Below, piece by piece: positions 34,403 through 44,112 of a stretch of DNA of 64,000 nt. The stretch is from Winogradskyella helgolandensis. Lineage in GTDB: Bacteria; Bacteroidota; Bacteroidia; Flavobacteriales; Flavobacteriaceae. The notes beneath the pieces were generated by a model. It did not search any database. It was given only the letters and a program-made list of their open reading frames with translations, and was not told the origin of the DNA. The DNA is taken from the NCBI RefSeq assembly GCF_013404085.1, contig NZ_JABFHO010000001.1, positions 992,001 through 1,056,000 of the forward strand, read 5' to 3'. A program made the position numbers and the translations under genes. Within the stretch, counting starts at the first letter, position 1, and each line of letters starts with the position of its first letter.

Positions 34403-34778
34403 CTATACGATTTAATAAATTACTGAAAAGTGATTATACCACGCTCTAGGATTTTTTTTTATGTTTCTTCTCTAATTTTATAACAATTTTCTGATTAGCT
34501 CACATGTGAATGTGTAAATATTCAGTTGGAATCACATGTTTGGAAGTCAAGTGATAATTTGTGAATTATATATTTATAGCGAAATATTAAAAAAAATGAG
34601 AGTTACTGGATGGTTATAATATATGTTGTATTAGAGATATTTCTGTATGTCTAGTAATAATCAGTTTTTCATCACTAAGTAATAAATAGCTAAATTGTAG
34701 TTTTAATTCCACTTATAAAGTCAATTGAAGAATACCTACTTTGGTTTGTTTGTAATTGATTACTAAAAATATATTTCA
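34403..34778 (+). other. Intergenic stretch, no gene seen
   Basis: The 376 bases are AT-rich. Copies of CACATGTGAATGTG and AATCACATGTTT around 34501-34542 give weak inverted pairing. I see no ORF, RNA gene or clear terminator. Confidence 0.5.
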
Positions 34779-35312
34779 ATGGTAGATGAAGAATACAGTA
34801 GAGATTTATTTTCTATAGATAAAAAAGCTGTAAGTATCCATCATATTAATTGGTGGCTTATGAAATATGAGAAGGAATTCTATGATGCCATACCTAAGTC
34901 AAGTTGTGGTAAATGGAGTAAATGGGTTAGAGATAATAGTATTCATGTATTTCCATGTGCTTGTCATACTAGAGAGAAAGACTGTATATTTATTGAGTTA
35001 TATTACAAGCTTTTAGAAGTGAGAAAGTTAAATAGTCAGGAAGAGTTTTATGCAGAAGAATTAATAAGATTCTCTGGTATTAAACAAAGTAAAGAATCCG
35101 TGATAGAATGGGTAAGGGATAATAAATCAAAGTATAAAAACCTTAAGTACAGACTAGATATTGATTCAATAGGGGTAATTATAGATGTAAGGATTAATAA
35201 TCATGATGAGCCAAGTAGGGTTAAAATGATTAAAATTGATAAAAAAGAATTTAAACACGCTACAGAATTTAAGAGGATTTTTGATGAAATGGTATTTGTG
35301 GATTATATCTAA
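34779..35312 (+). CDS. Hypothetical protein near the right end of the element
   Basis: This 177-residue, soluble, charged protein has WWLMKYEKEFYDAIPKSSCGKWSKW, two His/Cys pairs (FPCACHTREKDC) that could bind a metal, and an end of KIDKKEFKHATEFKRIF. No family recognised. Its base composition is like the element, and it is the second gene from attR. Confidence 0.6.
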   Translation: MVDEEYSRDLFSIDKKAVSIHHINWWLMKYEKEFYDAIPKSSCGKWSKWVRDNSIHVFPCACHTREKDCIFIELYYKLLEVRKLNSQEEFYAEELIRFSGIKQSKESVIEWVRDNKSKYKNLKYRLDIDSIGVIIDVRINNHDEPSRVKMIKIDKKEFKHATEFKRIFDEMVFVDYI

Positions 35313-35388
35313 ACATATACCTTGATATTTTTCTTTTAAATATCTGAGTGAATGACTTAACAGATTAAAATTTAAATAATAAAAAAAC

Positions 35389-36135
35389 ATGAAAAAAACA
35401 TTTTTAACATTAATGGTTACTTTATCATTATTAACATGCTCTAATAGTGATGACTCATCTAATTTAAATGAGGTAGGACAGGGGCTAATAGGTGAGTGGT
35501 ATTTTGATAACCCAGTAATATATGGTGTAGCTACGAATAATTCTTTTGTATTTAATTCAAGTGGGGAAGTTATATACAACAATTGGTCAGGGGATGCTGA
35601 TTACGATTTTAATAGTGAAGTAGGAAGTTTTAGTGTAGATGGAGATATACTAACCATGATATTTCCTGAGGGAGTTGAACTAACGTTTGTTCAGTTAGTT
35701 GCTTTTGAGAATGATTATAAGGTTTATTTTCAGCCAGTATCAGGTTCTCAATATGAAGCTTATGAAGGTGATTATTTTAGAGAGGGTTATACAGGACCAT
35801 ATGATTATGATATTCAGGTTTCAGGATATAGTTCTTCTGACCAACAATATCCCTTAGCTATAACTTATTATTGGGATAATGAATCTGGGAATTTAGAGAC
35901 TCATACCATAAATTCTCAAACTAATACAGATATAAATGAATCCTATAATGTTAATGCATTTGATAAAATTGGATTTAAATATGATGTTTCAGGCTATGAG
36001 GATAGTAGAGTTAATTCAATATATATTAAAAATTTAGAAACAGAAACAGTGATTTTTAATGAAAGTATATTTGAAATAGAGAATGGGCAAATGTTTTTAT
36101 TTGATATTTCCGAGGGAACTTATACAATAGAATAA
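35389..36135 (+). CDS. Lipoprotein of unknown function, last gene of the element
   Basis: This 248-residue protein has a lipobox (LLTCSNSDDSS). A lipocalin-like first half follows (GEWYFDNPVIYGV, FSVDGDILTMIFPEGVELTFVQLV) and a beta-rich second half with many Tyr and Asp (YSSSDQQYPLAITYYWDN). It is likely anchored in the outer or inner membrane. It could be cargo unrelated to mobility; the gene stops 12 bases before the right-end tandem repeat. Confidence 0.65.
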   Translation: MKKTFLTLMVTLSLLTCSNSDDSSNLNEVGQGLIGEWYFDNPVIYGVATNNSFVFNSSGEVIYNNWSGDADYDFNSEVGSFSVDGDILTMIFPEGVELTFVQLVAFENDYKVYFQPVSGSQYEAYEGDYFREGYTGPYDYDIQVSGYSSSDQQYPLAITYYWDNESGNLETHTINSQTNTDINESYNVNAFDKIGFKYDVSGYEDSRVNSIYIKNLETETVIFNESIFEIENGQMFLFDISEGTYTIE

Positions 36136-36147
36136 ATTTTAATATTA

Positions 36148-36169
36148 GGTCAAACATAGGTCAAACATT
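36148..36169 (+). repeat. Tandem GGTCAAACATA repeat near the right end
   Basis: It is identical over 22 bases and in the same orientation to 13899-13920. It lies 113 bases from the attR core. Presence at both ends and nowhere else noticed in the window supports arm-site function. Confidence 0.65.
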
Positions 36170-36282
36170 TTCATAATTATATGCAATCAATTGAAAACAT
36201 TTATTATTGTTATATAGCCTTAAGTCCTTTAAATACGTGCTAAATGTAATCATTGATTAATAAGTGTAAGATATATGTTACG

Positions 36283-36327
36283 GACTGTTAATCAGAGGGT
36301 CCTTAGTTCGAGCCTAAGAAGAGGAGC
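36283..36327 (+). other. attR, duplicated 3' end of tRNA-Asn
   Basis: It is a perfect copy of 13781-13825. Only the 3' part of the tRNA is present, with no 5' acceptor strand or D arm upstream, so it is not a second tRNA. The rest of the 36136-36516 gap holds the tandem repeat, a terminator and the probable promoter region of the FecR gene. Confidence 0.93.
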
Positions 36328-36339
36328 TTATTTAAATCA

Positions 36340-36370
36340 AAAGCCTTTACAGAAACGTAGAGGCTTTTTT
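36340..36370 (+). terminator. Original tRNA-Asn terminator, displaced beyond attR
   Basis: AAAGCCTTTAC and GTAGAGGCTTT pair around AGAAAC, followed by a T-run. It sits at the same distance from the tRNA end sequence as the replacement at 13830-13858. Confidence 0.7.
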
Positions 36371-36516
36371 GATTTTCCAAACTTCCTAAAAATACCTCCA
36401 CGCTGAGTCATAGAACGCAATTAACATTTACTTAATAATTCCTTGTCAATCTCTTGATGTCAATCACTGAGGGTATTTTCTAATTTTCTACTCTTAGTAG
36501 TAAAAGGGAATACTCC

Positions 36517-37491
36517 ATGACGGAAATGACTAAAAATGAGAGAAAATGCGTTCGATATTTAACGCAGGAATTGTCTACAGCAGCTAAAGCGATATTCGAA
36601 ATAGAGCTGACTTTAGATCATGAGTTAAAAGCAACCTTTGATAACTACAAACTTATTTGGGATAACTATCCTGAAAGTTTAAAAGCCTATGAAGCACAAA
36701 AAGACTTACAATTAGAATCCCAAGATATTCATAGAACTCAGCGTTCAAAACGAAATGTTATACGTCGTGTTGCATATAGTTTGGCGGCTTGTGTTTTACT
36801 ATTTATAACCTATGGTTACTTTTCGCATTCCGATGAATTAAGCTATAAAAACCAAGTCACTACAAGTAAGGGGCAGCGACAAACCGTTTACCTTCCTGAT
36901 AGCAGTTTGGTGATTTTAAATGCGTCTAGCGAAATCCAATACAACTCAGATTTTAATACTAAGCGTTGGGTTTACATTAAAGGAGAGGCGTATTTTGATG
37001 TCACTCATAATAAAGAAATTCCGTTTGTTGTCCATACAGAGGATTTAAATATCACCGTTTTAGGCACCGCTTTTAACGTTAATACCGTCTTAGATAATAA
37101 GTCTGTGTCGTTAGAAAGAGGTAAGGTCAATGTCCTTATTAAGAAGTCTCAAAACAGTCTTAATTTATTACCAAAGGAAGAGCTTATTTATAACACCAAA
37201 ACTTCGGATGTTACTAAAAGAAACTTCAATGTCACCAAGGCTTTAGCGTGGAAAGATAACATGTTAATTCTCGATAATTTAATATTCAAAGACGCCTTAT
37301 ATAAAATAAATAATTTTTACGGAGTACGCTTCAAGATTACTGATGAAGAAATTAATCAAAAAAAGATAACAGGTGCTTTTAAAGAACAAGACCTCGAGGA
37401 GTTTATTCACTCCATTGAATTCATTGCAGATGTTAAAATGAAGAAGATAAATCATAACGAATATCTAATAACTCAAAATCATGAAGATTAA
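36517..37491 (+). CDS. FecR-family anti-sigma factor
   Basis: This 324-residue protein has a cytoplasmic N-terminal sigma-binding part (1-85), one membrane helix (YSLAACVLLFITYGYF, about 87-103), and a periplasmic FecR domain. The FecR domain holds the typical TSKGQRQTVYLPDSSLVILNASS, VYIKGEAYFDVTHNKEIPFVV and LNITVLGTAFNVN. The C-terminal DUF4974 (IFKDALYKINNFYGVRFKI) follows. It would receive a signal from the STN domain of the SusC-like receptor and control the sigma factor. It precedes and overlaps the sigma gene by 11 bases, whereas sigma usually comes first. Confidence 0.93.
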   Translation: MTEMTKNERKCVRYLTQELSTAAKAIFEIELTLDHELKATFDNYKLIWDNYPESLKAYEAQKDLQLESQDIHRTQRSKRNVIRRVAYSLAACVLLFITYGYFSHSDELSYKNQVTTSKGQRQTVYLPDSSLVILNASSEIQYNSDFNTKRWVYIKGEAYFDVTHNKEIPFVVHTEDLNITVLGTAFNVNTVLDNKSVSLERGKVNVLIKKSQNSLNLLPKEELIYNTKTSDVTKRNFNVTKALAWKDNMLILDNLIFKDALYKINNFYGVRFKITDEEINQKKITGAFKEQDLEEFIHSIEFIADVKMKKINHNEYLITQNHED

Positions 37492-38062
37492 AAGCATTCG
37501 TCATTCAGTTATCACAAGCGAAGACCTTTTTCTATTTGAACAAATTCAAGAAGGTGATACCAAGGCACTCGATGTGTTTTTTAAAAAATACTATGACAAA
37601 CTGTGCAGATTTGGTGTTTTATTCGAGTCTAACATTCATATCATAGAGGAAAAAGTAGACGATGTTTTTATTCAATTATGGTCTAATCGAGACCAACTTA
37701 ATAAAATTAAAAATCCAAAATCATATATCTATGCGATACTAAAAAACGATCTCCTAAGAGTTAAGAACAATTACCAAACAAGACCACTACAAAACGACGA
37801 CCAGTTAAATAGCAGTAGCCTGTATCCGAGTATAGAGGATGAAATCATTGCTAACGAACAAAAAGAAATTAATAAAAATGTTATTAAAAATGTTTTAGAA
37901 TCCATACCAAAACGTACACGTCAAATTTTTGAAATGAGCAGAATTGACGGCTTTAAATACAAAGAAATATCAGAACTATTAGGCATAAGCCCTAAAACTG
38001 TAGAGAATCATATTGGGTTAGCCCTCAGGCATATCAGCTCTAATATCAGCAAGCTAAAGTAG
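37481..38062 (+). CDS. ECF RNA polymerase sigma factor
   Basis: This 193-residue protein has region 2 (LDVFFKKYYDKLCRFGVLF, IIEEKVDDVFIQLWSNRDQL, KSYIYAILKNDLL) and region 4 (VLESIPKRTRQIFEMSRIDGFKYKEISELLGISPKTVENHIGLALRHI). It belongs to the Bacteroidota group coupled to FecR and SusC-like receptors, and likely drives the SusC/SusD/phosphodiesterase genes that follow. Confidence 0.93.
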   Translation: MKIKSIRHSVITSEDLFLFEQIQEGDTKALDVFFKKYYDKLCRFGVLFESNIHIIEEKVDDVFIQLWSNRDQLNKIKNPKSYIYAILKNDLLRVKNNYQTRPLQNDDQLNSSSLYPSIEDEIIANEQKEINKNVIKNVLESIPKRTRQIFEMSRIDGFKYKEISELLGISPKTVENHIGLALRHISSNISKLK

Positions 38063-38152
38063 AACGCTACACTATTGAGCAATGTTAGCCTATGCTTTTA
38101 ATCCCTTAAGATTATATCAACCACAACTAAACAACAAAAAAATCACAACTTT

Positions 38153-41100
38153 ATGAAACACCAAAAATTCATATTAAGTACTGTCATCATCTTGGCAAGT
38201 TTATTAAATGTTTACGGAAGTACACATCCAACACGCAACACTGAGCGTTATTACATTAATACTAACACTATTAATTTACAGTTAAAAGAAGCATCCTTAA
38301 TTCAGGTGTTTAATTTAATTGAAAAACAAACGGATTTAAAATTCATTTATATTTCTAACGCACTTTACCAAAACACAAAAGTTGACTTAAATGTCAATAA
38401 TCAACCTTTAGAAACGGTATTAAAGACGTTAAAGCAAAAATCACCGATCGATTTTAAAATTACAGATAATGGCATTTTAGTTAAGCCGATAACTCAAACA
38501 GTTTCTAAGATTAATCAAGAGAATATCACTATTAAAGGTGTGGTGTATGATGAAACAAATACACCTGTACTTGGAGCTAATATTTATGCTACAGCTTATA
38601 ATATTGGTGCTGTAACGGATTATGACGGTCAGTTTACAATTACCGTTCCTGCCGATACTAAGACGTTAAAAATTACTTACATCGGATATGAAGAAGTAGA
38701 ATACGCTTTAGAAGGTCAATTAGAAATTACGGTGAATTTAACCCCTCATTTTGCTGCACTTAACGAAGTGGTTATTACAGGGCAAGGTGCTAGTGTGCAA
38801 CGAAAACGGTTATCTAGTAACGTTGAAGTTCTTAAGTCCGAAGATTTAGCTGGATTACCGTCGCAACGTATAGACCAGTTGATTGCAACCAAATTGCCTA
38901 ATACACAGATTAATTTTACCGGAGGCCAGTCCGGAGCAACAACATTAATTAGATCTCGAGGTATTAATTCAGCTTTTCTAAGTTCAACACCAGTTTTTTA
39001 TATAGATGGTGTGCGTATGGATAACTTAAACACCACTAGTGCTTTAGGTGGTGGTAGTGCACAAGGAGCAGCTATGAGTTCTATCGCAGATATTCCAATG
39101 GATAATATAGATCGTATTGAATACATTAATGGTGGAGCCGCAACAACATTGTACGGTTCAGATGCAGCAAACGGAGTGATTCAAATTTTCACCAAAAAAG
39201 GAAGCTCTAGAGGAACGCAAATTACAGCTTCAACTCAAATGGGAATCATAGCGCCAACTACAGATTTCCTTTATTTTGATCGCTCTAAAGACTTATTATT
39301 TGAAACAGGAACTTATCAAAAATACAACTTAAGTATAAGTGGAGGTAACTCTGAAGGTTTCGGTTATAGTTTTTCTGGAAATTTTTTAGATAACACCGGA
39401 GCTCAAATAGCGGATAATAATGCCAACAAGAAAATAGATTTTAGCACTGGTTTTAAAGCGAAATTAGGAGAAAAAGTAACCTATAATAGTTCTTTTATTT
39501 ATGTGAATAATACCTACAACCGAAACCGAAATGGTAACCAAGGAGGTTATACAGGTTTGTGGTTTGCAGAAAGTGGTGCTTCAGTCTTAAAAGGGTTTAA
39601 CAATAGATTAGACGATCTTAGTGCTGCCGAGTTTAGTGAAATTAATGATTTTGTAAAAACGGCAGAAGAATTACAAGACAACGAAATCTCAATTAATAGA
39701 TTTACAACGTCTCAAAGTTTTTCTTATAAACCTGTAAATAATTTTGAAGCTAAATTTGTTGGAGGTATCGATTATAGGGTTCAGAACGACAAGGCGATTC
39801 AAACTAATGAATATCTAACACATACAACTCAAACTAATGTTACAGACGAAGGAAGTATAAATAATATAGATCGTAAGTACTTTGGTATTACTCTAGAGTT
39901 AAGTGCACAACATAAATTTGAAACAGGTCAATTTTCATTTATCTCTACCGTCGGAGGTCAGTTGTTTAGAAACTCAGATCATCAAATTCAATACACAGGT
40001 ACTAATATTAGAGATGGAGCCGAAACTATTAGCGATGCCGCTATAAAGACAAGTGAAGAATATTTAGCAGAAGTACTCAACTATGGTTTCTATTTTCAAG
40101 AAAATATCGGCTTTAAAGATAAGTTGTTCTTTGACTTAGGTATTAGAGGAGATCGTAACCCATCTTTTGGAGATAATATTGGGACGCAATACTATCCTAA
40201 AGCAGGTGTTTCATATCTATTAAGCTCAGAACCTTGGTTGGAAAATTCAACAGCTATAAATTCTTTAAGATTACGAGGTAACTTCGGTGTGGCTGGTAAT
40301 TTACCTCCTGCTTTTGTAAATGAAAGAACCATAGATTTTGATGGTTTTTTAGGAGAACAAGCTGCCTTTTTTGGTCAGTCAGGAAATCCTGATTTAAAGC
40401 CTGAAAAAACGAAAACTTTTGAAGTAGGTGTAGACGCTGCATTATTTAATAATAGAGTGAATCTTTCTGTAGGCTACTATAATGCAAATACGAAAGATGC
40501 TTTATTCTACGTACCACCAACACCATCTAGTGGGTATGCCAATAGTCAATTATATAATATTGGTGAAATAGAGAATAAGGGTTGGGAAATAAATGCCAGC
40601 TTTATTCCTATCAAAACCGAAAATGTAACCTTGTCACTTAATGTATCTATAAACACTTTAGATAACTTAGTGGTAGACTCAGGAGGTGTCGCTCCATTTA
40701 ATATTAATGGATTTAGTGCCAGAACCATTCAAACTGTAGTAGAGGAAGGGTATCCTATTGGATATATTAGAGGAAACTATGGAACCTTTGATGAGAATGG
40801 TGTTTTAGAGTCCACAACAGCCCAATCGTATTTAGGAACTACGATTCCAGATTTGTTTGGTAACTTAGGAATGAACTTCTCGTATAAAAACTTCAGTTTA
40901 TTTGCAAATGGTAATTATCAAAAAGGAGCCTACGCGAATAGTTTTGACCAACAGTTTAGATTTCTCTATGGAGCTTCAGATGATATAGTTCCTGCTGCCG
41001 AAGTTGAAGCTAATGGCACATCAAATTGGTTAAACTTCACAAATTTATTTACAGAAAAAACAGATTTTATAAAAATAAGAACTATAGGTATTAGCTATAA

Positions 41101-41311
41101 TTTAGTACCTAAAAATAACAGTACTATTAAATCAATATTAATTGGATTTAATGTGAATAACCCGCTTAGTTTTACAGCATCTTCATTCGATCCGGAAGCA
41201 ACCATTAGTGGTTCGGCAACTGGTCAAGGTGGTGCTTCTACGGGTGGTATATCTTATGCTACGTACTCTGCGCCTAGAGAATTTTTAACCTCATTAAAAA
41301 TAAACTTCTAA
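38153..41311 (+). CDS. SusC/RagA-family TonB-linked outer-membrane transporter with STN domain
   Basis: This 1052-residue protein has a signal peptide, then an STN domain (about 40-115: LQLKEASLIQVFNLIEKQTD), which marks receptors that signal to FecR. A carboxypeptidase-like beta domain follows (ITIKGVVYDETNTPVLGANIYA, about 123-205), then the plug (DQLIATKLPNTQINFTGG... GGAATTLYGSDAANGVIQIFTKKG) and the barrel ending LTSLKINF. With the SusD-like lipoprotein downstream it forms a nutrient importer. The partner phosphodiesterase hints at a phosphate-ester or nucleotide-type substrate. Confidence 0.94.
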   Translation: MKHQKFILSTVIILASLLNVYGSTHPTRNTERYYINTNTINLQLKEASLIQVFNLIEKQTDLKFIYISNALYQNTKVDLNVNNQPLETVLKTLKQKSPIDFKITDNGILVKPITQTVSKINQENITIKGVVYDETNTPVLGANIYATAYNIGAVTDYDGQFTITVPADTKTLKITYIGYEEVEYALEGQLEITVNLTPHFAALNEVVITGQGASVQRKRLSSNVEVLKSEDLAGLPSQRIDQLIATKLPNTQINFTGGQSGATTLIRSRGINSAFLSSTPVFYIDGVRMDNLNTTSALGGGSAQGAAMSSIADIPMDNIDRIEYINGGAATTLYGSDAANGVIQIFTKKGSSRGTQITASTQMGIIAPTTDFLYFDRSKDLLFETGTYQKYNLSISGGNSEGFGYSFSGNFLDNTGAQIADNNANKKIDFSTGFKAKLGEKVTYNSSFIYVNNTYNRNRNGNQGGYTGLWFAESGASVLKGFNNRLDDLSAAEFSEINDFVKTAEELQDNEISINRFTTSQSFSYKPVNNFEAKFVGGIDYRVQNDKAIQTNEYLTHTTQTNVTDEGSINNIDRKYFGITLELSAQHKFETGQFSFISTVGGQLFRNSDHQIQYTGTNIRDGAETISDAAIKTSEEYLAEVLNYGFYFQENIGFKDKLFFDLGIRGDRNPSFGDNIGTQYYPKAGVSYLLSSEPWLENSTAINSLRLRGNFGVAGNLPPAFVNERTIDFDGFLGEQAAFFGQSGNPDLKPEKTKTFEVGVDAALFNNRVNLSVGYYNANTKDALFYVPPTPSSGYANSQLYNIGEIENKGWEINASFIPIKTENVTLSLNVSINTLDNLVVDSGGVAPFNINGFSARTIQTVVEEGYPIGYIRGNYGTFDENGVLESTTAQSYLGTTIPDLFGNLGMNFSYKNFSLFANGNYQKGAYANSFDQQFRFLYGASDDIVPAAEVEANGTSNWLNFTNLFTEKTDFIKIRTIGISYNLVPKNNSTIKSILIGFNVNNPLSFTASSFDPEATISGSATGQGGASTGGISYATYSAPREFLTSLKINF

Positions 41312-41322
41312 TAACAAAAAAC

Positions 41323-42732
41323 ATGAAAACAATTTATATATACATAACCGTTTTGTTTCTGACACTCACCGCTTGTGTCGATAACCCAAATGTTACTGAA
41401 GAGGATTTCTTGGACAACAACAATTCAGCTACGAGTTGGATAATGGGTATTAAAAGGCAACTTGCCTTAACCATGAACGATATCGTCATCAATTCTGAAA
41501 TGGTTTCTGATAATTATTTCAACAATTATACGCTTTATAATAAAGTATTCGATATTCCGCAAATTGATTACACCGACATCGATGGAAACAGTATGCAAGT
41601 AGAAATTGGAGCTTTAAGAGAGATGGCAGAGTATGCTTTAGAAACAGTACTTCCAAATGATCCAGACGCTACAACTCAAGAATGGTCTTACGCTCATTTT
41701 GCAAAAGCTTATGCCTTAATTTTATCTGGTGAAAATTTCACAGGTCTTCCAATGAACAGTAATGGTGAAGCTTATATGGCAACCGAATTATTAGAAGCTA
41801 GCTTAGACCATTTAGATCTTGCTATTGACAATGAAAGTGATTCTGAAACTATTTTAGCTTACCAATTATTAAAGTCTAGAGTGTACCGTGGTTTAGGAGA
41901 TGTAGATAATGCGAAATCCTCTGCTTTAGCAGCGATTAGTAATAATAGCTTATTATTTACTGTAGAATTTGATGGAACCAATGGTGTTCCTAATGAAATT
42001 CAAAATGCCACTTTTACAGCTAGCGAAAATAGATTTGCGCCATTGCCAAGGTTAGACTTTTTAGATCCTAAATTCTTTGATTTAGGAACGGCTTCAGAGG
42101 ATCAAAAACCATTGTCTTTAGCTAAAGTAGAAGAAGCCTATTTAATTTTAGCGGAAGCATATACGGCTGAAAATAATTTAGAATTGGCTAGATCTACATT
42201 AACTAATTTAATAGATAATGTTTTAGCATCCAGACCAATTATGTATTTAGACGATAGTGAAGAATTGAGAAATGGTACGAATAGACAAGATTATCCAACA
42301 ACAGCTGTTGACGTAAGTTTTGAAAGTGGTCAAGAATCTAATTCAGGGTATATCTTAGATAGACAAGCAGGTTTAATACCTGTGTATACCGTTTCTGGTA
42401 CAAGTATTACAATTCAAGATATTGATGCAACAGCAAGTGCAGACGATTTATTATATCTTATTTACTTAATGCGTCAAGAAATTTTTATAAGTGAAGGTAG
42501 GCGTTCTAACGATTTAGGAATTAAGTTTCCTGTATCTCAAACCGAGCAGTTAAACAATTCTAATATTTCAGATGAATTTACGCAGCCTACTATACCTAGT
42601 TTCATTCCTTTAAATTTAGGTTTAGACGATTTTACTGTAGATGAAACAACAGGAAATGTGACTATCTTATATGATATGAACCGTGTATTGGTAGCGAATA
42701 AAGCGTCAAATCATGTATTACCTTTTAATTAA
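41323..42732 (+). CDS. SusD/RagB-like outer-membrane lipoprotein
   Basis: This 469-residue protein has a lipobox (LTLTACVDNP) and tetratricopeptide-like helices (WSYAHFAKAYALILSGENFTGLPM, ALDL-type repeats). The typical C-terminal SusD block is RQEIFISEGRRSNDLGIKFP. It starts 12 bases after the SusC-like gene. It forms the lid of the transporter and captures substrate at the cell surface. Confidence 0.9.
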   Translation: MKTIYIYITVLFLTLTACVDNPNVTEEDFLDNNNSATSWIMGIKRQLALTMNDIVINSEMVSDNYFNNYTLYNKVFDIPQIDYTDIDGNSMQVEIGALREMAEYALETVLPNDPDATTQEWSYAHFAKAYALILSGENFTGLPMNSNGEAYMATELLEASLDHLDLAIDNESDSETILAYQLLKSRVYRGLGDVDNAKSSALAAISNNSLLFTVEFDGTNGVPNEIQNATFTASENRFAPLPRLDFLDPKFFDLGTASEDQKPLSLAKVEEAYLILAEAYTAENNLELARSTLTNLIDNVLASRPIMYLDDSEELRNGTNRQDYPTTAVDVSFESGQESNSGYILDRQAGLIPVYTVSGTSITIQDIDATASADDLLYLIYLMRQEIFISEGRRSNDLGIKFPVSQTEQLNNSNISDEFTQPTIPSFIPLNLGLDDFTVDETTGNVTILYDMNRVLVANKASNHVLPFN

Positions 42733-42740
42733 TTCGAAAA

Positions 42741-44084
42741 ATGAAAAAGCAACTTAGATATATTTATTGTGTCATATTAACGTGTTTTGGATTAAACCTA
42801 ATCGCTGCACAAGAGGCGAAACACCTCGTTATTATTAGTATCGATGGTTTTAGGCCAGATTTTTATTTACAAGACCAATGGCCAACTCCTAATATTAAGG
42901 ATTTAGCTAACAATGGAATTGCTTCTCAAGGTGTCAATGGTATTTTCCCGACAGTGACGTACCCTTCACATACGACTTTAATTACTGGTGTAGGTCCAGA
43001 CAAGCATGGCATATATTACAACACTAAAGTTTCGGAAGAAGGCACTACAGGGGACTGGTATTATGATTTTAAGTCCGTAAAAGCTAAAACCTTATGGGAA
43101 GCTGCAAAAAACGCTGGACTAAAAACAGCCTCTGTGTCATGGCCCATTACTGTAAATGCACCGTTTATAGATTATAATATACCAGAAATATGGTCCTTTG
43201 ATAACCCGAGAGACCGTCGTGGTGCTACTCAAAAATATGCAACACCTGAAGGTTTGTTTGAAGATGCCATAGCGAATGCTACAGGGAGTTTAGATGTAGA
43301 CGATTATAACTTAAGTTCTTTAAGTATGGATCAAAATTTGGGTCGAATAGCAGGCTATATAATCAGAACCTATACTCCAAATTTATTAACGATTCATTTA
43401 CCAAATACCGACGGTGCACAGCATAGAAATGGACGTGACGGTGTTGGTGTCGAAAAGGCAATTGCTGGTGCAGATCAAGCCGTGAGTACTATAATAGACG
43501 CCTTAAAAAAAGCTAATATTTTAGAGCAAACCAATATTATTATCACTGGAGATCATGGTTTTTACACGGTACATTCTAGTATTGGTGCCAACCTATGGTT
43601 AAAAGAATTAGGTTTATTGGATAAAGACACCTTCTTTATAAGTACTGGTGGTTCGGCATTCTTACATATGAAGGATAAAAACGATACCCAAACATTAGAA
43701 AAAATTGTAGAGAAACTCGAAGGTTTACCTTTTAGTATCAAAAAAGCCTTTAGAATTATTTCTAGAGATGAAATGACTTCTAGAGGAGCTGATCCAGATG
43801 CTGTTTTGGCTTTATCTGCGAACGATGGCTTTAGTTTTAATAATGATAGAGAAGGAGATTTGATTAAACCGGCACATGGTGGTAAGCATGGTCAATATCC
43901 AGATACTAAAAATATTCAAACGGGTTTTGTAGCCTATGGTCCAGATTTTAAAAAAGGTGTGGTGTTTTCTGAAATTCAAATGGAAGATATTGCAACTATA
44001 GCAGCTTATGTCCTAGGAACTCAATTAGAAGCTTCTCATGGAATTGTATATAAGAGCATGCTAAATGATAATAGTAAAGATTAA
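42741..44084 (+). CDS. Exported type I phosphodiesterase/nucleotide pyrophosphatase
   Basis: This 447-residue protein has a signal peptide (MKKQLRYIYCVILTCFGLNLIA) and an alkaline-phosphatase-type core. Asp35 in IISIDGFRPD and the nucleophile Thr73 in FPTVTYPSHTTLITG are present, with further metal ligands in HLPNTDGAQH and ITGDHGF and a C-terminal AHGGKHGQYPD. The family splits nucleotides and other phosphodiesters. It is eight bases after the SusD-like gene, so it is the enzyme of this uptake locus. Confidence 0.92.
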   Translation: MKKQLRYIYCVILTCFGLNLIAAQEAKHLVIISIDGFRPDFYLQDQWPTPNIKDLANNGIASQGVNGIFPTVTYPSHTTLITGVGPDKHGIYYNTKVSEEGTTGDWYYDFKSVKAKTLWEAAKNAGLKTASVSWPITVNAPFIDYNIPEIWSFDNPRDRRGATQKYATPEGLFEDAIANATGSLDVDDYNLSSLSMDQNLGRIAGYIIRTYTPNLLTIHLPNTDGAQHRNGRDGVGVEKAIAGADQAVSTIIDALKKANILEQTNIIITGDHGFYTVHSSIGANLWLKELGLLDKDTFFISTGGSAFLHMKDKNDTQTLEKIVEKLEGLPFSIKKAFRIISRDEMTSRGADPDAVLALSANDGFSFNNDREGDLIKPAHGGKHGQYPDTKNIQTGFVAYGPDFKKGVVFSEIQMEDIATIAAYVLGTQLEASHGIVYKSMLNDNSKD

Positions 44085-44112
44085 TAATTTCGATTATTAC
44101 ATTTTTTACAGT

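Larger units (their letters stand above)
13781..36327 (+). mobile_element. Integrative element in tRNA-Asn, about 22.5 kb
   Basis: The bounds are the perfect 45-bp direct repeats at 13781-13825 and 36283-36327. The left end holds a tyrosine recombinase, an excisionase-like HTH protein and a possible replication protein. The backbone includes a RecA-like ATPase, DUF3871, a RadC-like JAB protein and its small partner. Cargo is UmuC/UmuD/SRAP, a three-cassette array, a nuclease-like protein and an ABC three-component system. No capsid, terminase, relaxase or conjugation gene was recognised, so it is either mobilised by other elements or moves by a Rep-based process. A 22-base repeat lies near both ends. 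Confidence 0.92.

Noticed and set aside
36283..36327. Second tRNA-Asn
   Set aside because: Only the 3' 45 bases match; there is no 5' acceptor strand or D arm upstream. It is the att duplicate.
13781..36327. Prophage
   Set aside because: No terminase, portal, capsid, tail or lysis genes were found; the backbone genes are typical of flavobacterial integrative elements.
13781..36327. Conjugative element
   Set aside because: No relaxase, coupling protein or Tra-like genes were recognised in the 22.5 kb.
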